64,000 bases of DNA from an uncultured Jannaschia sp. (GTDB lineage: Bacteria > Pseudomonadota > Alphaproteobacteria > Rhodobacterales > Rhodobacteraceae): NCBI RefSeq assembly GCF_947494055.1, contig NZ_CANLTR010000007.1, forward strand, positions 84,055-148,054. The letters run 5' to 3'. A model generated the notes under the pieces. It did no database searches. It was not told the origin of the DNA and worked only from the letters and a program-made list of their open reading frames with translations. The translations under genes were made by a program, and so were the position numbers. Within the stretch, counting starts at the first letter, position 1, and the number at the start of each line of letters is the position of its first letter. Positions 44,357-53,449 of the stretch are shown here, piece by piece.

Positions 44357-45197
44357 CGATGCGGACGTCCTGCCGCTGGCTGCCCAGCTTCTCGATGGTG
44401 AGCTCCATGACGTCGCCCGCCTTCAGATAGACCGCCTCCGGCTTCATGCCCATGCCGACGCCCGGCGGCGTGCCGGTGGAGATGACGTCGCCTGGATGCA
44501 GGGTGAACAGCTGGCTCAGATGGGAAATGCAGTCGGCCACGGTGAAGATCATCGTGTTCGTGTTGCCGGTCTGCATCCGCTGGCCGTTCACGTCGAGATG
44601 CATGGAAAGGTCCTGCGGGTCGCCCACCTCGTCGCGGGTGACGAGCCACGGCCCGATCGGCCCGAACGTGTCGCAGGACTTGCCCTTGGTCCATTGCCCG
44701 CTGAGCCCGGTCTGGAACTCGCGCTCCGACACGTCGTTGATGACGCAATAGCCGGCGACGTAATCCAGCGCCTCCTCCGGCGAAACGTATTTGCAGGTCG
44801 TGCCGATCACTACGCCGAGCTCGACCTCCCAATCCCCGCGGGTCGAGCCGCGCGGCAGGATCACGTCGTCATTCGGACCGCCGATCGCCGAATTGGCCTT
44901 CATGAACAGGATCGGATGATCGGGGATGTCCGCCCCGGTCTCGGCGGCGTGATCGGAATAGTTCAACCCGATGCACATGAACTTGCCGATATCCGCGACG
45001 CAGGGGCCGAACCGGACCGGATGCTCGACCTTCGGAAGCTCCATCGCGTCGAGCTTCGACAGGATGTCGAGCGACTTGTCCGACAGGACCTCGCGGCCGA
45101 TATCCGCGACCTCGGCGGACAGGTCGCGCAGGTCGCCGTTGTGGTCGATCAGGCCGGGCTTCTCGGCCCCCGGTTCGCCGTAGCGGCAGAGCTTCAT
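44349..45197 (-). CDS. FAH family hydrolase (2,4-diketo-3-deoxy acid hydrolase-like)
   Basis: 282-residue fumarylacetoacetate hydrolase-superfamily enzyme. The metal-binding signature is in FMCIGLNYSDHAAETGADIP, then FMKANSAIGGPNDDVILP and the acidic DWEVELGVVIGTTCKYVS (Glu and Glu ligands). The end PGDVISTGTPPGVGMGMKPEAVYLKAGD is diagnostic. Relatives cleave 2,4-diketo-3-deoxy-L-fuconate or -rhamnonate to pyruvate plus lactate, and others act as ureidoglycolate lyases. With the dehydratase and SDR upstream, the sugar-acid role is more likely. It is 42 bases after the IlvD/Edd gene. Confidence 0.82.
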   Translation of the reverse strand: MKLCRYGEPGAEKPGLIDHNGDLRDLSAEVADIGREVLSDKSLDILSKLDAMELPKVEHPVRFGPCVADIGKFMCIGLNYSDHAAETGADIPDHPILFMKANSAIGGPNDDVILPRGSTRGDWEVELGVVIGTTCKYVSPEEALDYVAGYCVINDVSEREFQTGLSGQWTKGKSCDTFGPIGPWLVTRDEVGDPQDLSMHLDVNGQRMQTGNTNTMIFTVADCISHLSQLFTLHPGDVISTGTPPGVGMGMKPEAVYLKAGDVMELTIEKLGSQRQDVRIDE

Positions 45198-45239
45198 CTC
45201 GTCGTTCCCCTCTTTCGGTGTCGGTGTCAGTGGTCGATG

Positions 45240-47015
45240 TCAGTGATTGTCGCGGGCGACGCCCTTCTGCGCGGTGCCGCGATAGGCGTCGGCCCCGCGC
45301 AGCGTCATGCCCTCGGCCAGAGAGCCCACGCGCTCGCGAAAGATCTCCTGCCACGGCGTCTGGCTGTCGGGCGTGAAGGGCCGGGCCGGCAGCGCGCGCC
45401 GACGGCGCGCGAGTTCCTCCTCGTCGACCAGCATGTCGGCCGTTCCGCGCCCGAGGTCGATGCGCAGACGGTCGCCGGTCTCCACCAGCGCCAGCCCACC
45501 ACCCGCCGCCGCCTCCGGCGAGGCGTTCAGGATCGAGGGCGAGCCGGACGTGCCCGATTGCCGTCCGTCGCCGATGCAGGGCAGCGCATGGATGTCCTTC
45601 TTCAGCAGGTAGGAGGGCGGCCGCATGTTCACGACCTCGGCCGCGCCGGGATAGCCGATCGGGCCGACGCCGCGCATCACCAAGATGCAGTTCTCATCGA
45701 TCGCAAGGGCTTCGTCGTCGATCTTCGCGTGGTAATCCTCCGGCCCGTCGAACACGACCGCGCGGCCCTCGAAGGCCTCCGGGTCGTCGGGGTTCGACAG
45801 GTAGCGCGCTCGGAACTCGGGCGAGATGACCGAGGTCTTCATGATCGCCGAGTCGAACAGGTTGCCCTTGAGGTTGACGAAGCCGGCATCGGCCATCATC
45901 GGCGCGTCGACGGGCAGGATGACCTCGGCCATCTCCGAGACCTTGCCCTCGCAATTCGCGCCCATGCTCTGCCCGTTGACCGTCGGCGCGTCCGGATGCG
46001 GCAGCAGCCCCGCCCGCATCAACTCGCCCACCACGGCCGGCACGCCGCCCGCATGGTAGTAATCCTCGCCCAGATATTCGCCCGCCGGTTGCAGGTTGAC
46101 GAGGAGCGGCACCCGATGGCCGAGGTCCTGCCAGTCGTCGTTGTCGAGCGCGACGCCGAGATGCAGCGCGACCGCGTTCAGGTGGATCGGCGCGTTGGTC
46201 GAGCCGCCGATGGCCGAGTTCACGACGATGGCGTTCTCGAAGGCCGCGCGGGTCATGATGTCCGACGGCTTCAGGTCCTCGTGCACCATCTCCACGATCC
46301 GCTGGCCGGTCTGGTAGCTGATCTGGCCGCGCTGGCGGTAGGGCGCGGGGATGGCCGCGGCGCCGGGCAGCTGCATGCCGAGCGCCTCGGCGAGCGAATT
46401 CATCGTCGTCGCCGTGCCCATCGTGTTGCAGTACCCGACCGAGGGCGTGGACGACGCGACGATCTCCATGAAGCCCGCATCGTCGATCTCGCCCGCCGCG
46501 TGCAGCTCCCGCGCCTTCCAGACGATCGTGCCCGAGCCCGTCCGCGCACCCCGGAACCAGCCGTTCAGCATCGGCCCGACCGAGAGCGCGATGGCCGGGA
46601 TGTTGACCGTCGCCGCCGCCATCAGGAGCGCCGGCGTGGTCTTGTCGCAGCCGATCATCAGCACCACGCCGTCGAGCGGATAGCCGTTCAGCGTCTCGAC
46701 CAGCGACAGATAAGCGAGGTTGCGGTCGAGCGAGGCCGTGGGCCGCTTGCCCGTCTCCTGAATCGGATGGACCGGCACTTCGAGCGGCACGCCGCCCGCC
46801 GCGATGATCCCGTCGCGGACCCGCTTGGCGAGTTCCAGATGGTGGCGGTTGCAGGGGCTCAGGTCGCTGCCGGTCTGGGCGATCGCGATGATCGGCTTGT
46901 TGCCCTGCAGCTCCTCCCGCGTGAGGCCGTAATTGAGATATCGCTCCAGATAGAGCGCCGTCATCTCCCGATTGTCGGGATTGTCGAACCACAGGCGGGA
47001 GCGGAGCTTGGTCAT
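45240..47015 (-). CDS. IlvD/Edd family sugar-acid dehydratase
   Basis: 591-residue Fe-S dehydratase. Family features are [27 protein letters not shown], a [19 protein letters not shown] cluster-binding Cys, [20 protein letters not shown] with another ligand Cys, and [17 protein letters not shown]. In this family a [2Fe-2S] or [4Fe-4S] cluster helps dehydrate dihydroxy-acids; here the neighbours (FAH hydrolase, SDR, TRAP) favour an aldonate such as L-arabonate, D-xylonate, L-fuconate or L-rhamnonate over branched-chain amino acid synthesis. The upstream gap carries a perfect 9-bp dyad. Start at 47015 ([13 protein letters not shown]) is natural for this group. Confidence 0.88.
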   Translation of the reverse strand: MTKLRSRLWFDNPDNREMTALYLERYLNYGLTREELQGNKPIIAIAQTGSDLSPCNRHHLELAKRVRDGIIAAGGVPLEVPVHPIQETGKRPTASLDRNLAYLSLVETLNGYPLDGVVLMIGCDKTTPALLMAAATVNIPAIALSVGPMLNGWFRGARTGSGTIVWKARELHAAGEIDDAGFMEIVASSTPSVGYCNTMGTATTMNSLAEALGMQLPGAAAIPAPYRQRGQISYQTGQRIVEMVHEDLKPSDIMTRAAFENAIVVNSAIGGSTNAPIHLNAVALHLGVALDNDDWQDLGHRVPLLVNLQPAGEYLGEDYYHAGGVPAVVGELMRAGLLPHPDAPTVNGQSMGANCEGKVSEMAEVILPVDAPMMADAGFVNLKGNLFDSAIMKTSVISPEFRARYLSNPDDPEAFEGRAVVFDGPEDYHAKIDDEALAIDENCILVMRGVGPIGYPGAAEVVNMRPPSYLLKKDIHALPCIGDGRQSGTSGSPSILNASPEAAAGGGLALVETGDRLRIDLGRGTADMLVDEEELARRRRALPARPFTPDSQTPWQEIFRERVGSLAEGMTLRGADAYRGTAQKGVARDNH

Positions 47016-47049
47016 CGTGCGATACCCGGATTTGTTAAGCTTCTGTAAG

Positions 47050-47069
47050 GGGTTACCCTCGGGTAACCC
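47050..47069. promoter_or_regulatory. perfect inverted repeat upstream of dehydratase
   Basis: GGGTTACCC and GGGTAACCC are separated by two bases (TC): a 9-bp perfect dyad, 20 bases in all. It lies between the SDR gene stop and the IlvD/Edd start on the same strand. It could be an operator for the dehydratase or a weak hairpin ending the SDR message; no U-tract follows on the minus strand. Confidence 0.55.
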
Positions 47070-47075
47070 GGATCG

Positions 47076-47816
47076 TCATTGCCCGGACCAGCCGCCGTCG
47101 ATGATGTGCGGATGGCCGGTGGTGAAGGCGCTCTCGTCGGAGGCGAGGTAGGTGACGAGCGCGGCGATTTCCTTCGCGGTCGCGACGCGTCCCATCGGCT
47201 GGCGGGCGACGAACTGCGCCATCGCCTCGTCCTTGGAGCCGAGCTGCTGGCCCAGTGCGTCGACGCGCTCGTGCCAGGACGGCGATTCGACGGTGCCGGG
47301 GCAGATCGCGTTGCAGCGGATGCCCTGCTTCACGTAATCGACCGCGACCGACTTGGTGAGCCCGATCACCGCCGCCTTGGTCGCGCCGTAGACGAAGCGG
47401 TTCGGCGCGCCGATCACCGAGGAGCAGGCCGAGGACATGTTGATGATCGAGCCGCCCCCGGCTTCCAGCATGATCGGCAGCGCGGCGCGGATGGTGCGGA
47501 ACATCGAGGTCACGTTCAGGTCGAAGCCGAACACCCAGTCCGCGTCGCTCGCATCCATGACCGTGCCGTGATGCACGAAGCCCGCGCAGTTGAAGAGCAC
47601 GTCCGGCCGTGCGCGTTCGATGCCGTCGCGGACCGAAGAATCGTCGCGTGCGTCGAGCGCGTAGGTCTCGCAATCGAGCCCGTCGAGGAGGGTTGCGTCG
47701 AGGTCGGTCGCGAAGACCTCGGCCCCCTCGGCGATGAACATCTCGGCCGTGGCGCGGCCGATGCCCTGTCCGGCGGCGGTGATCAGCGCGCGCTTGCCTT
47801 GCAGTCTCTCGGTCAT
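47076..47816 (-). CDS. SDR family sugar-acid 4-dehydrogenase-like
   Basis: 246-residue NAD-dependent SDR. The cofactor motif is ALITAAGQGIGRATAEMFI (residues 9-26), the core is NCAGFVHHGTVMDA and the Tyr-Lys pair in FVYGATKAAVIGLTKSVAVD. The C-terminal GHPHIIDGGWSGQ is common to DHRS6-like and 2-keto-3-deoxy-L-fuconate dehydrogenases, which oxidise C4 of the deoxy-keto acid. GGGAGG upstream of ATG decides the start at 47816. It is the first gene of a four-gene operon with the dehydratase, FAH hydrolase and 2-hydroxyacid dehydrogenase. Precise sugar unknown. Confidence 0.85.
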   Translation of the reverse strand: MTERLQGKRALITAAGQGIGRATAEMFIAEGAEVFATDLDATLLDGLDCETYALDARDDSSVRDGIERARPDVLFNCAGFVHHGTVMDASDADWVFGFDLNVTSMFRTIRAALPIMLEAGGGSIINMSSACSSVIGAPNRFVYGATKAAVIGLTKSVAVDYVKQGIRCNAICPGTVESPSWHERVDALGQQLGSKDEAMAQFVARQPMGRVATAKEIAALVTYLASDESAFTTGHPHIIDGGWSGQ

Positions 47817-47881
47817 GGCATCCTCCCCGTTGTGCTTCCGGCTAAGGGGTTTCAGGGTGGCGTGCAACGGAGGAGACGCAC

Positions 47882-48739
47882 ATGACCCAGCTTACCCTGC
47901 TCGGAACCGGATTGATGGGCGCGCCGATGGCACGCAACCTGATCCGCGCGGGCCACGACCTGCGGGTCTGGAACCGCTCGCCCGAAAAGGCCCGTGCCAT
48001 CGAGGGGGCGCAGGCCTGCGACGACCCGGCGGAGGCGGTCGCGGGCTCAGGCATCGTGATCTCCATGCTGTCGGACGGACCGGCCTCCGCGGAAGTCGAG
48101 AGCGCCGCGCGGGCCGGGTTCGCGGACGGGGCGATCTGGGTCGAGATGGCCTCGATCCGCCCCGCCGAGGCACGTGCCGCGGGCGAACGGTTCGCCAAGC
48201 GGGGCATGGGATACGTGGACGCACCCGTCTCGGGCGGCACCAAGGGCGCGGAAGGCGGGACGCTCGCGATCATGGCTGGCGGCGAGGCGGACGCCTTCGG
48301 GCGCGTCGCGCCGGTGCTCGAGGCGATGGGCCGGCCGGTCCATGTCGGCCCCGTCGGGACGGGCCAGCTCGCCAAGCTCGCCAACCAGGCCATCGTCGCC
48401 TGCACCATCGCGGCCGTGGCCGAGGCGACGTTGCTGCTGGAAGAAGGCGGCGCCGATCCGGCCGCGGTGCGCGAAGCGCTCCGGGGTGGCTTCGCCGACA
48501 GCACGATCCTGCAACAGCACGGTGCGCGGATGACGGCGCGGGACTTCGCACCCGGCGGGCCGGCCCGGTTGCAGATCAAGGACCTGGAGAACGTCCTCGA
48601 TGCAGCGGGCGCACTGGACCTGCCGGCGGTCCGGGCGGTGACCGATCGGTTCAGGACCCTCCGCGACGAGATGGACGGCGGCGATCTCGACCATTCCGCG
48701 CTCTATCTCGAACTGCGACGCCGCAACGAGGGGAATTGA
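47882..48739 (+). CDS. 3-hydroxyisobutyrate dehydrogenase-like NAD(P)-dependent enzyme
   Basis: 285-residue beta-hydroxyacid dehydrogenase. The nucleotide motif is LTLLGTGLMGAPMARNLIRAG (about residues 4-24). The substrate motif DAPVSGGTKGAEGGTLAIMAGG and the catalytic Lys region GTGQLAKLANQAIVACTIAAVAE follow. Relatives reduce tartronate semialdehyde, 3-hydroxyisobutyrate, or succinic semialdehyde. It is divergent from the SDR operon and sits 28 bases before the convergent GntR gene. Its role in the sugar-acid region could be tartronate semialdehyde or L-threonate-type oxidation; unproven. Confidence 0.85.
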   Translation: MTQLTLLGTGLMGAPMARNLIRAGHDLRVWNRSPEKARAIEGAQACDDPAEAVAGSGIVISMLSDGPASAEVESAARAGFADGAIWVEMASIRPAEARAAGERFAKRGMGYVDAPVSGGTKGAEGGTLAIMAGGEADAFGRVAPVLEAMGRPVHVGPVGTGQLAKLANQAIVACTIAAVAEATLLLEEGGADPAAVREALRGGFADSTILQQHGARMTARDFAPGGPARLQIKDLENVLDAAGALDLPAVRAVTDRFRTLRDEMDGGDLDHSALYLELRRRNEGN

Positions 48740-48767
48740 ACAGAAACATAAGCTTGCACGGCGAAGA

Positions 48768-49424
48768 TTACAGGAAGTGTCGACGGTGATGCGCCTCGAT
48801 CGCGGCGCGCAGCGCGGACGCGTCGCTGCCGAGCGCGGCGTTGACGATGGCCTGATGCTCCTCGATCACCGTATGGAAATGCGTCGCGACGCGTCGGCTC
48901 TCGAGATCGTGGATCTGCTGGATGAACTGCATGTAGACGCCTTCGAAGGTCTCGATGAGCGGCGGAACCCCGCATTCCGCGATGAGCGTGCGGTGGAAGT
49001 TGTGTTCGGCTTCCATCCAGAGGTCCATGTACGGGGCGCCCTCCGATCGTCGGGCGATCTGCGCCTCGATGTGGATCAGCGAATGATGCGCGGCCGCGAG
49101 ACGCGCCTCCCAGGGCAGGCCGCCCCGGCCCATCGAGCGGACCGCCCCCTCCTGCTCCAGCATCACCCGGAACCGGGCGAGCCCGTCGCGCCGCTCGGCC
49201 GAGACCCGGCTGGCGCGGAACCCGCGCTGGATCGCGAAATCGGCCAGCCCGACCTTGGAAAGTTGCAGAAGGACGTCGCGCACCGTGTTGGCGGAACAGC
49301 CGTATTCGTGCTGCAGGACGGAGGGCATGAGCTTGGCCCCGGGCGCGAATCCTCCGGCGAGCAGCCGGCCCTGAAGGTCGGCATAGATCGCCGGCGTGTC
49401 CCTGCGGGTCGTCATATCTGCCAC
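48768..49424 (-). CDS. GntR/FadR family transcriptional regulator
   Basis: 218-residue regulator. The N-terminal winged helix includes MPSVLQHEYGCSANTVRDVLLQL (about residues 32-55) and the wing GLADFAIQRGFRAS. The C-terminal FCD-type helical domain carries HNFHRTLIAECGVPPLIE and THFHTVIEEHQAIVNAAL, with metal-binding-like His. The start is the GTG at 49424, nine bases after GGGAGG; an ATG at 49415 would have a weak site. It is divergent from the dctPQM genes; the intervening 168 bases contain an 18-bp perfect dyad likely to be its operator. Effector probably the transported sugar acid. Confidence 0.88.
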   Translation of the reverse strand: MADMTTRRDTPAIYADLQGRLLAGGFAPGAKLMPSVLQHEYGCSANTVRDVLLQLSKVGLADFAIQRGFRASRVSAERRDGLARFRVMLEQEGAVRSMGRGGLPWEARLAAAHHSLIHIEAQIARRSEGAPYMDLWMEAEHNFHRTLIAECGVPPLIETFEGVYMQFIQQIHDLESRRVATHFHTVIEEHQAIVNAALGSDASALRAAIEAHHRRHFL

Positions 49425-49447
49425 GTGGGCGCCCCTCCCGCAATTTC

Positions 49448-49465
49448 GATATTCCGGCGAATATC
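49448..49465. promoter_or_regulatory. candidate GntR operator between gntR and dctP
   Basis: GATATTC and GAATATC are perfect complements separated by four bases (CGGC). The dyad lies 24 bases upstream of the GntR start and about 130 bases upstream of dctP, so it could regulate both. AT-rich arms stand out in this GC-rich region. GntR family operators are commonly palindromes of this type, but the assignment is inference. Confidence 0.6.
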
Positions 49466-49592
49466 ATCTGTCGAGAGATTTTCATTTTTTGTGTTTGCGG
49501 ACGCGCGCCGAGCCGCTAGGGTCGCGAAACATCCCCGAGGGAGGTTCGATCGCTCGGATTTTCGGGGCCAGTGACACTATCGGGAGGACATC

Positions 49593-50642
49593 ATGAAGAC
49601 CATCGCCTTCGCGCTCGCCGCGACCACCGCCCTCGCCGGCGCCGCGGCCGCGCAGCAGACGACCCTGCGCATCCAGACGCATTACAATCCCGAGCAGACG
49701 AGCGGTCAGCTCGCGCAGGAATTCTTCGACCGGATCGAGACGATGTCGAACGGCGAGATCACGATCGAGCCGTTTTTCTCCTCCTCGGTCGTCAAGACGG
49801 TGGAAACCTTCGACGCGGCCGCGACCGGCATCCTCGACTGCGACATGACGGGCGGCGCCTACCAGACCGGCAAGAACCCCGCCTTCCAGTTCGTCGGCGA
49901 CATCATGGGCGGCTACGACACGCCCTACCAGCAGCTCTCGTGGCTCTATTACGGCGGCGGCCTCGAGGCGGCGCAGGAACTCTACAACCAGTTCGACATG
50001 CAGCTCGTCGGCTGGTGGGTCTACGGGCAGGAGAGCCTGTCCTCGAAGACGCCGGTCACCACCGTGGCCGACCTGCAGAACTGGAAGTTCCGCTCGCCCC
50101 CGGGCATGGAGACGAAGATCTTCGAGAAGCTCGGCGCCGTCCCGGTCGTGATGGACTTCACCGAGGTCTTCACCGCGCTGGAGACGGGGATCATCGACGC
50201 GACCGATTATTCCGGCCTCGCAAACAACGAGAGCATCGGCCTGTTCGACCTCGTCGGCAATGCGACCTATCCGGGCTTCCACTCGATGCCCTCGGACCAC
50301 CTCGCCTGCAACAAGACCGTGTGGGACGGGATGCCCGAGCATCACCGCGCGATCATCTCCACCGCGATGGAATCGCTGGCGCTGCGCACGGCGCTCTCCT
50401 TCGAGAAGCTGAACGCGGAAGCGGCGGCGCGGCTGCGCGAATCCGGCGTGACGCTGTCGAGCTGGTCGGACGAGGATCGGCAGGAGTTCCGCGACGCGGC
50501 GCAGGCGACCTGGCCGGAATTCGCCACAACGCCCGAGGCGGAGGCGCTGGTCGAGTCGCACATGGCCTACCTGACCGATCTGGGCCTTGTCTCCGGCGGT
50601 GCGGGTGACGGGTCCGAGACCGAGGCCCCCGAGTCCGAGTGA
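49593..50642 (+). CDS. dctP: TRAP transporter substrate-binding protein DctP
   Basis: 349-residue periplasmic receptor of a TRAP transporter. Signal peptide MKTIAFALAATTALAGAAAA; mature sequence begins QQTTLRIQTHYNPEQTSG. LQNWKFRSPPGMETKIFEKLG and the conserved Arg (for carboxylate binding) in that segment, then ETGIIDATDYSG, are family motifs. The C-terminal tail is Glu-rich (SETEAPESE). It is the first gene of the dctPQM set, following the likely GntR operator; the ligand is probably a sugar acid from the neighbourhood. Confidence 0.93.
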   Translation: MKTIAFALAATTALAGAAAAQQTTLRIQTHYNPEQTSGQLAQEFFDRIETMSNGEITIEPFFSSSVVKTVETFDAAATGILDCDMTGGAYQTGKNPAFQFVGDIMGGYDTPYQQLSWLYYGGGLEAAQELYNQFDMQLVGWWVYGQESLSSKTPVTTVADLQNWKFRSPPGMETKIFEKLGAVPVVMDFTEVFTALETGIIDATDYSGLANNESIGLFDLVGNATYPGFHSMPSDHLACNKTVWDGMPEHHRAIISTAMESLALRTALSFEKLNAEAAARLRESGVTLSSWSDEDRQEFRDAAQATWPEFATTPEAEALVESHMAYLTDLGLVSGGAGDGSETEAPESE

Positions 50643-50796
50643 CCGGCCTCTGAGTCCCGGCGCGGCCCCGGGGGGCCGCGCCGACCCGACGGGTCCGCGG
50701 CAGGGGGAGGTGCCGCGATCCGGGGCGGGCGGCCCGAACCGCACCGGGCTGCCCGCCTGACCGTCCGGGTCATCCGAAGTCCCAGGGGAACCCGTC

Positions 50797-51615
50797 ATGA
50801 GATCTGCATCCGACGACGACGTCCAGACCACGCCCGGCCTGTTGCAACTGGCCATGCCGGCGCTGTTCACGCTCTGCTTCGCCTGGGCGATGTGGCGGAT
50901 GCCGGCCTTCCTGATGACCTTCACCGCCGACGGCCCGACGGTCGATGCGCTGGCCCGCCGCTACGACGCTGCCGGGCCCGTGGCCTGGGTCGCGCTGATC
51001 GGCGCGTTCGTGTTCTTCGTGCTCGGCGTGGCCACGGTGCGCCGCGCGCCGATGGAATACGAGGACTGGGGCTGGTTCGACCGCATCTCGGTCTTCGTGG
51101 GCCGGGTGACGATGATGCTCATCGGGGCGCTGGTCTGCGTCATGGTGTTCGAGGTGTTCATGCGCTACGTGGTCGAGCGGCCGACGCTCTGGGCCAACGA
51201 GCTGTCGCTGTGGATGGCGGGGTTCATCTTCATCCTGTCGGGCCTCTACGCGATGCAGCAGCGCAGCCATATCCGCATCTACCTGCTCTACGACATCATG
51301 CCGCGCGCGCTCCAGAAGGTCTGCGACGTGATCTCCGTCGCGCTGATCCTGGCCTTCGCCTTCTTCCTGTTCTGGGGCGGCTGGGGCGAGGCCAGCCAGA
51401 AATACCTCCGCTGGGAGACCTTCGGCACCGCCTTCGACCCGCCGATCCCGGCGACGCTCAAGCCGATGATCCTGATCGTGGTGACGCTGGTCGCGATCCA
51501 GGCCGTGGCGAACCTGATCCGCGACTGGAACGCCGAACCGGTCGTGCACAGCGCCGCCGACGACATCGACCCGGACGAGGTCGAGCGGCTGCGCCGTCAG
51601 GTCGGCGCGGAGTGA
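50797..51615 (+). CDS. dctQ: TRAP transporter small permease DctQ
   Basis: 272-residue inner-membrane protein, longer than the typical 170-residue DctQ. It has two N-terminal helices (LAMPALFTLCFAWAMWRM, GPVAWVALIGAFVFFVLGVA) and a later DctQ core including VFEVFMRYVVERPTLWANELSLWMAGFIFILSG and RSHIRIYLLYDIMPRAL. The extra ~70 residues at the N-terminus have their own hydrophobic helices. The start at 50797 has weak ribosome features. It lies 154 bases after dctP and 45 before dctM, so cotranscription is likely. Confidence 0.88.
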   Translation: MRSASDDDVQTTPGLLQLAMPALFTLCFAWAMWRMPAFLMTFTADGPTVDALARRYDAAGPVAWVALIGAFVFFVLGVATVRRAPMEYEDWGWFDRISVFVGRVTMMLIGALVCVMVFEVFMRYVVERPTLWANELSLWMAGFIFILSGLYAMQQRSHIRIYLLYDIMPRALQKVCDVISVALILAFAFFLFWGGWGEASQKYLRWETFGTAFDPPIPATLKPMILIVVTLVAIQAVANLIRDWNAEPVVHSAADDIDPDEVERLRRQVGAE

Positions 51616-51660
51616 TCCGGCACAGCGACCGATACGACTGACTGACCGAGGGGGCGACGG

Positions 51661-53289
51661 ATGGACGTCGGAACGATATCGCTGATCCTGCTGATCGCGC
51701 TGATGCTGCTGCTCGCGATCGGCATGCCGCTGGGCTTCGCCTCCGCGATCCTCGCGGTCGCGGTGCTGGTGATGAAGTTCGAGCCCGCGCTTCTGACCGC
51801 GCCCTGGACCTTCGGCGAAGGGATGCTCACGGGGCGTTTCGGGTCGGGGCCGCTCAACATCCTGGCGCAGAAGATCTACGGGCTGCTGACCGACTACGTC
51901 CTGATCTCGATCCCGCTCTTCATCTTCATGGCGGCGCTGCTGGAGCGGTCGGGAATCGCGAAGGACATGTATTCCTCGCTCAACGTCTGGATGAACCGGA
52001 CGCGGGGCGGCATCGCCATCGTCACCTCGATCATGGCGGTGATCATGGCGGCGATGTCGGGGATCATCGGCGGCGAGGTCGTGCTGCTGGGCCTGATCGC
52101 GCTGCCGCAGATGCTGCGGCTGGGCTACGACCGCAACCTCGCCATCGGCACGATCTGCGCCTCCGGCTCGCTCGGCACGATGATCCCGCCCTCGATCGTG
52201 CTGATCATCTACGGGCTCATCACCGAGACCTCGATCAAGGCGCTGTTCACCGCGGCCTTCCTGCCGAGCTTCATGCTGGCCTCCTTCATCATCATCTACA
52301 TCATCGTCCGGACGCAGGCGAACCCGGCCCTCGCCCCCCTGCCCGAGGCGTCGCCCGACGACCCGCCGCCGGGGGAGAAGGACATGCTCTTCGGCGCGTT
52401 CCTCGCGATCCTCGTCGCGGGTTTCGGGACGGCCCTGTTCCTGCGCGCGCTGTTCTTCACGGTGACGGGGCAGAACGCGGTCGTCGAGGGGGTGGACGCG
52501 ATCGTGCTCGGCACCCCCGGACATGTCGTGACCTTCGGGATCGTCGTGGCGGTGGCGCTCGCGCTCCTCTTCCTCGTCTTCAAGCCGCACCGCGCGAAGC
52601 GGGGCTGGTCAATGGGCAAGGGCCTCGTCGCGCCGATCGTGGTGATCGGCGTGGTGCTCGGCTCAATCTACGGCGGCATATCCGGCATCACCGAAGCCGC
52701 GGGGATGGGCGTCGTGGCGGTCTTCCTGATCGCGGTGTTCCGGGGCGAGGCCAACGTGGAGCTCGTCTGGGACTCGATGATGCGGACGCTCAAGTCGACC
52801 GGCACGATCATCTGGGTCACGATCGGCGCGGCCACGCTCGCGGGCGCCTACACGATCGCGGGGGGCCCCACCTACGTGGCGAACCTGATCGTCTCGGCGG
52901 ACCTGCCGACGATGGGCATCCTGCTGACGATGATGGTGATCCTCCTCTTCATGGGCGCGTTCATGGACTGGGTGGGGATCGTGCTCCTCATCATCCCGGT
53001 CTTCCTGCCGATCGTGCAGCGCCTGCCGATCGAGGAGATCGGGCTTCTCGGCACGCTCGAGCCGTCGCAGCTCTCGATCTGGTTCGGCGTGCTCTTCTGC
53101 ATGAACATGCAGGTCAGCTTCCTGTCGCCGCCCTTCGGCCCGGCCGCCTTCTACCTGAAATCGGTCGCCCCGCCCGAGATCTCGCTCACCGACATCTTCC
53201 GCGGCTTCCTGCCCTTCATCGGCATCCAGCTCCTCGCCCTGTCGATCCTGCTGATCTACCCACCGATCATCGCCATCCTGCTCGACTGA
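51661..53289 (+). CDS. dctM: TRAP transporter large permease DctM
   Basis: 542-residue sodium-dependent membrane permease, longer than the usual 430. It starts TISLILLIALMLLLAIGMPLG and continues with SGIIGGEVVLLGLIALPQML and IGTICASGSLGTMIPPSIVLIIYG. A central insert (about residues 215-320) separates the halves. The C-terminal half has MGAFMDWVGIVLLIIPVFLPI and FLSPPFGPAAFYLKSVAPPEI. This matches the DctM type with an extended helical region seen in larger TRAP systems. Together with DctP and DctQ it imports the region's carbon source. Confidence 0.92.
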   Translation: MDVGTISLILLIALMLLLAIGMPLGFASAILAVAVLVMKFEPALLTAPWTFGEGMLTGRFGSGPLNILAQKIYGLLTDYVLISIPLFIFMAALLERSGIAKDMYSSLNVWMNRTRGGIAIVTSIMAVIMAAMSGIIGGEVVLLGLIALPQMLRLGYDRNLAIGTICASGSLGTMIPPSIVLIIYGLITETSIKALFTAAFLPSFMLASFIIIYIIVRTQANPALAPLPEASPDDPPPGEKDMLFGAFLAILVAGFGTALFLRALFFTVTGQNAVVEGVDAIVLGTPGHVVTFGIVVAVALALLFLVFKPHRAKRGWSMGKGLVAPIVVIGVVLGSIYGGISGITEAAGMGVVAVFLIAVFRGEANVELVWDSMMRTLKSTGTIIWVTIGAATLAGAYTIAGGPTYVANLIVSADLPTMGILLTMMVILLFMGAFMDWVGIVLLIIPVFLPIVQRLPIEEIGLLGTLEPSQLSIWFGVLFCMNMQVSFLSPPFGPAAFYLKSVAPPEISLTDIFRGFLPFIGIQLLALSILLIYPPIIAILLD

Positions 53290-53312
53290 GGTCCCGCGCG
53301 GCTCCGGTCCGG

Positions 53313-53363
53313 CCCGTCTTTGCTTCGCAAATATCCCGGGGCTCCGGGGCTGGCCCCGGTCCC
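53313..53363. repeat. intergenic hairpin repeat, copy B
   Basis: Inverted copy of the repeat at 43321-43370 with one additional base and two changes near GCAAATATCCC. It follows dctM by about 25 bases and may end the dctPQM message or stabilise its 3' end. A weaker relative (CTTCTTGGCGCAAATACTC) lies at 1510-1530 after the phosphoribosyltransferase gene. Confidence 0.8.
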
Positions 53364-53449
53364 GTGCCTGGCCGCGTGCGCAGGCGGGGCCTTCTAACTT
53401 CCCCGGCCGGGGTCTATGACGATGGCATTCCCAGCCGACCGAGCCTCCG

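Noticed and set aside
44310..47048. A 912-residue plus-strand frame
   Set aside because: It is the antisense of the FAH hydrolase and dehydratase; it is His/Arg/Asp-rich with no family match, as expected for a GC-rich shadow frame.
50770..52590. A 606-residue minus-strand frame opposite dctQ and dctM
   Set aside because: Low-complexity Arg/Asp/His composition typical of antisense frames; the opposite strand has clear TRAP proteins.
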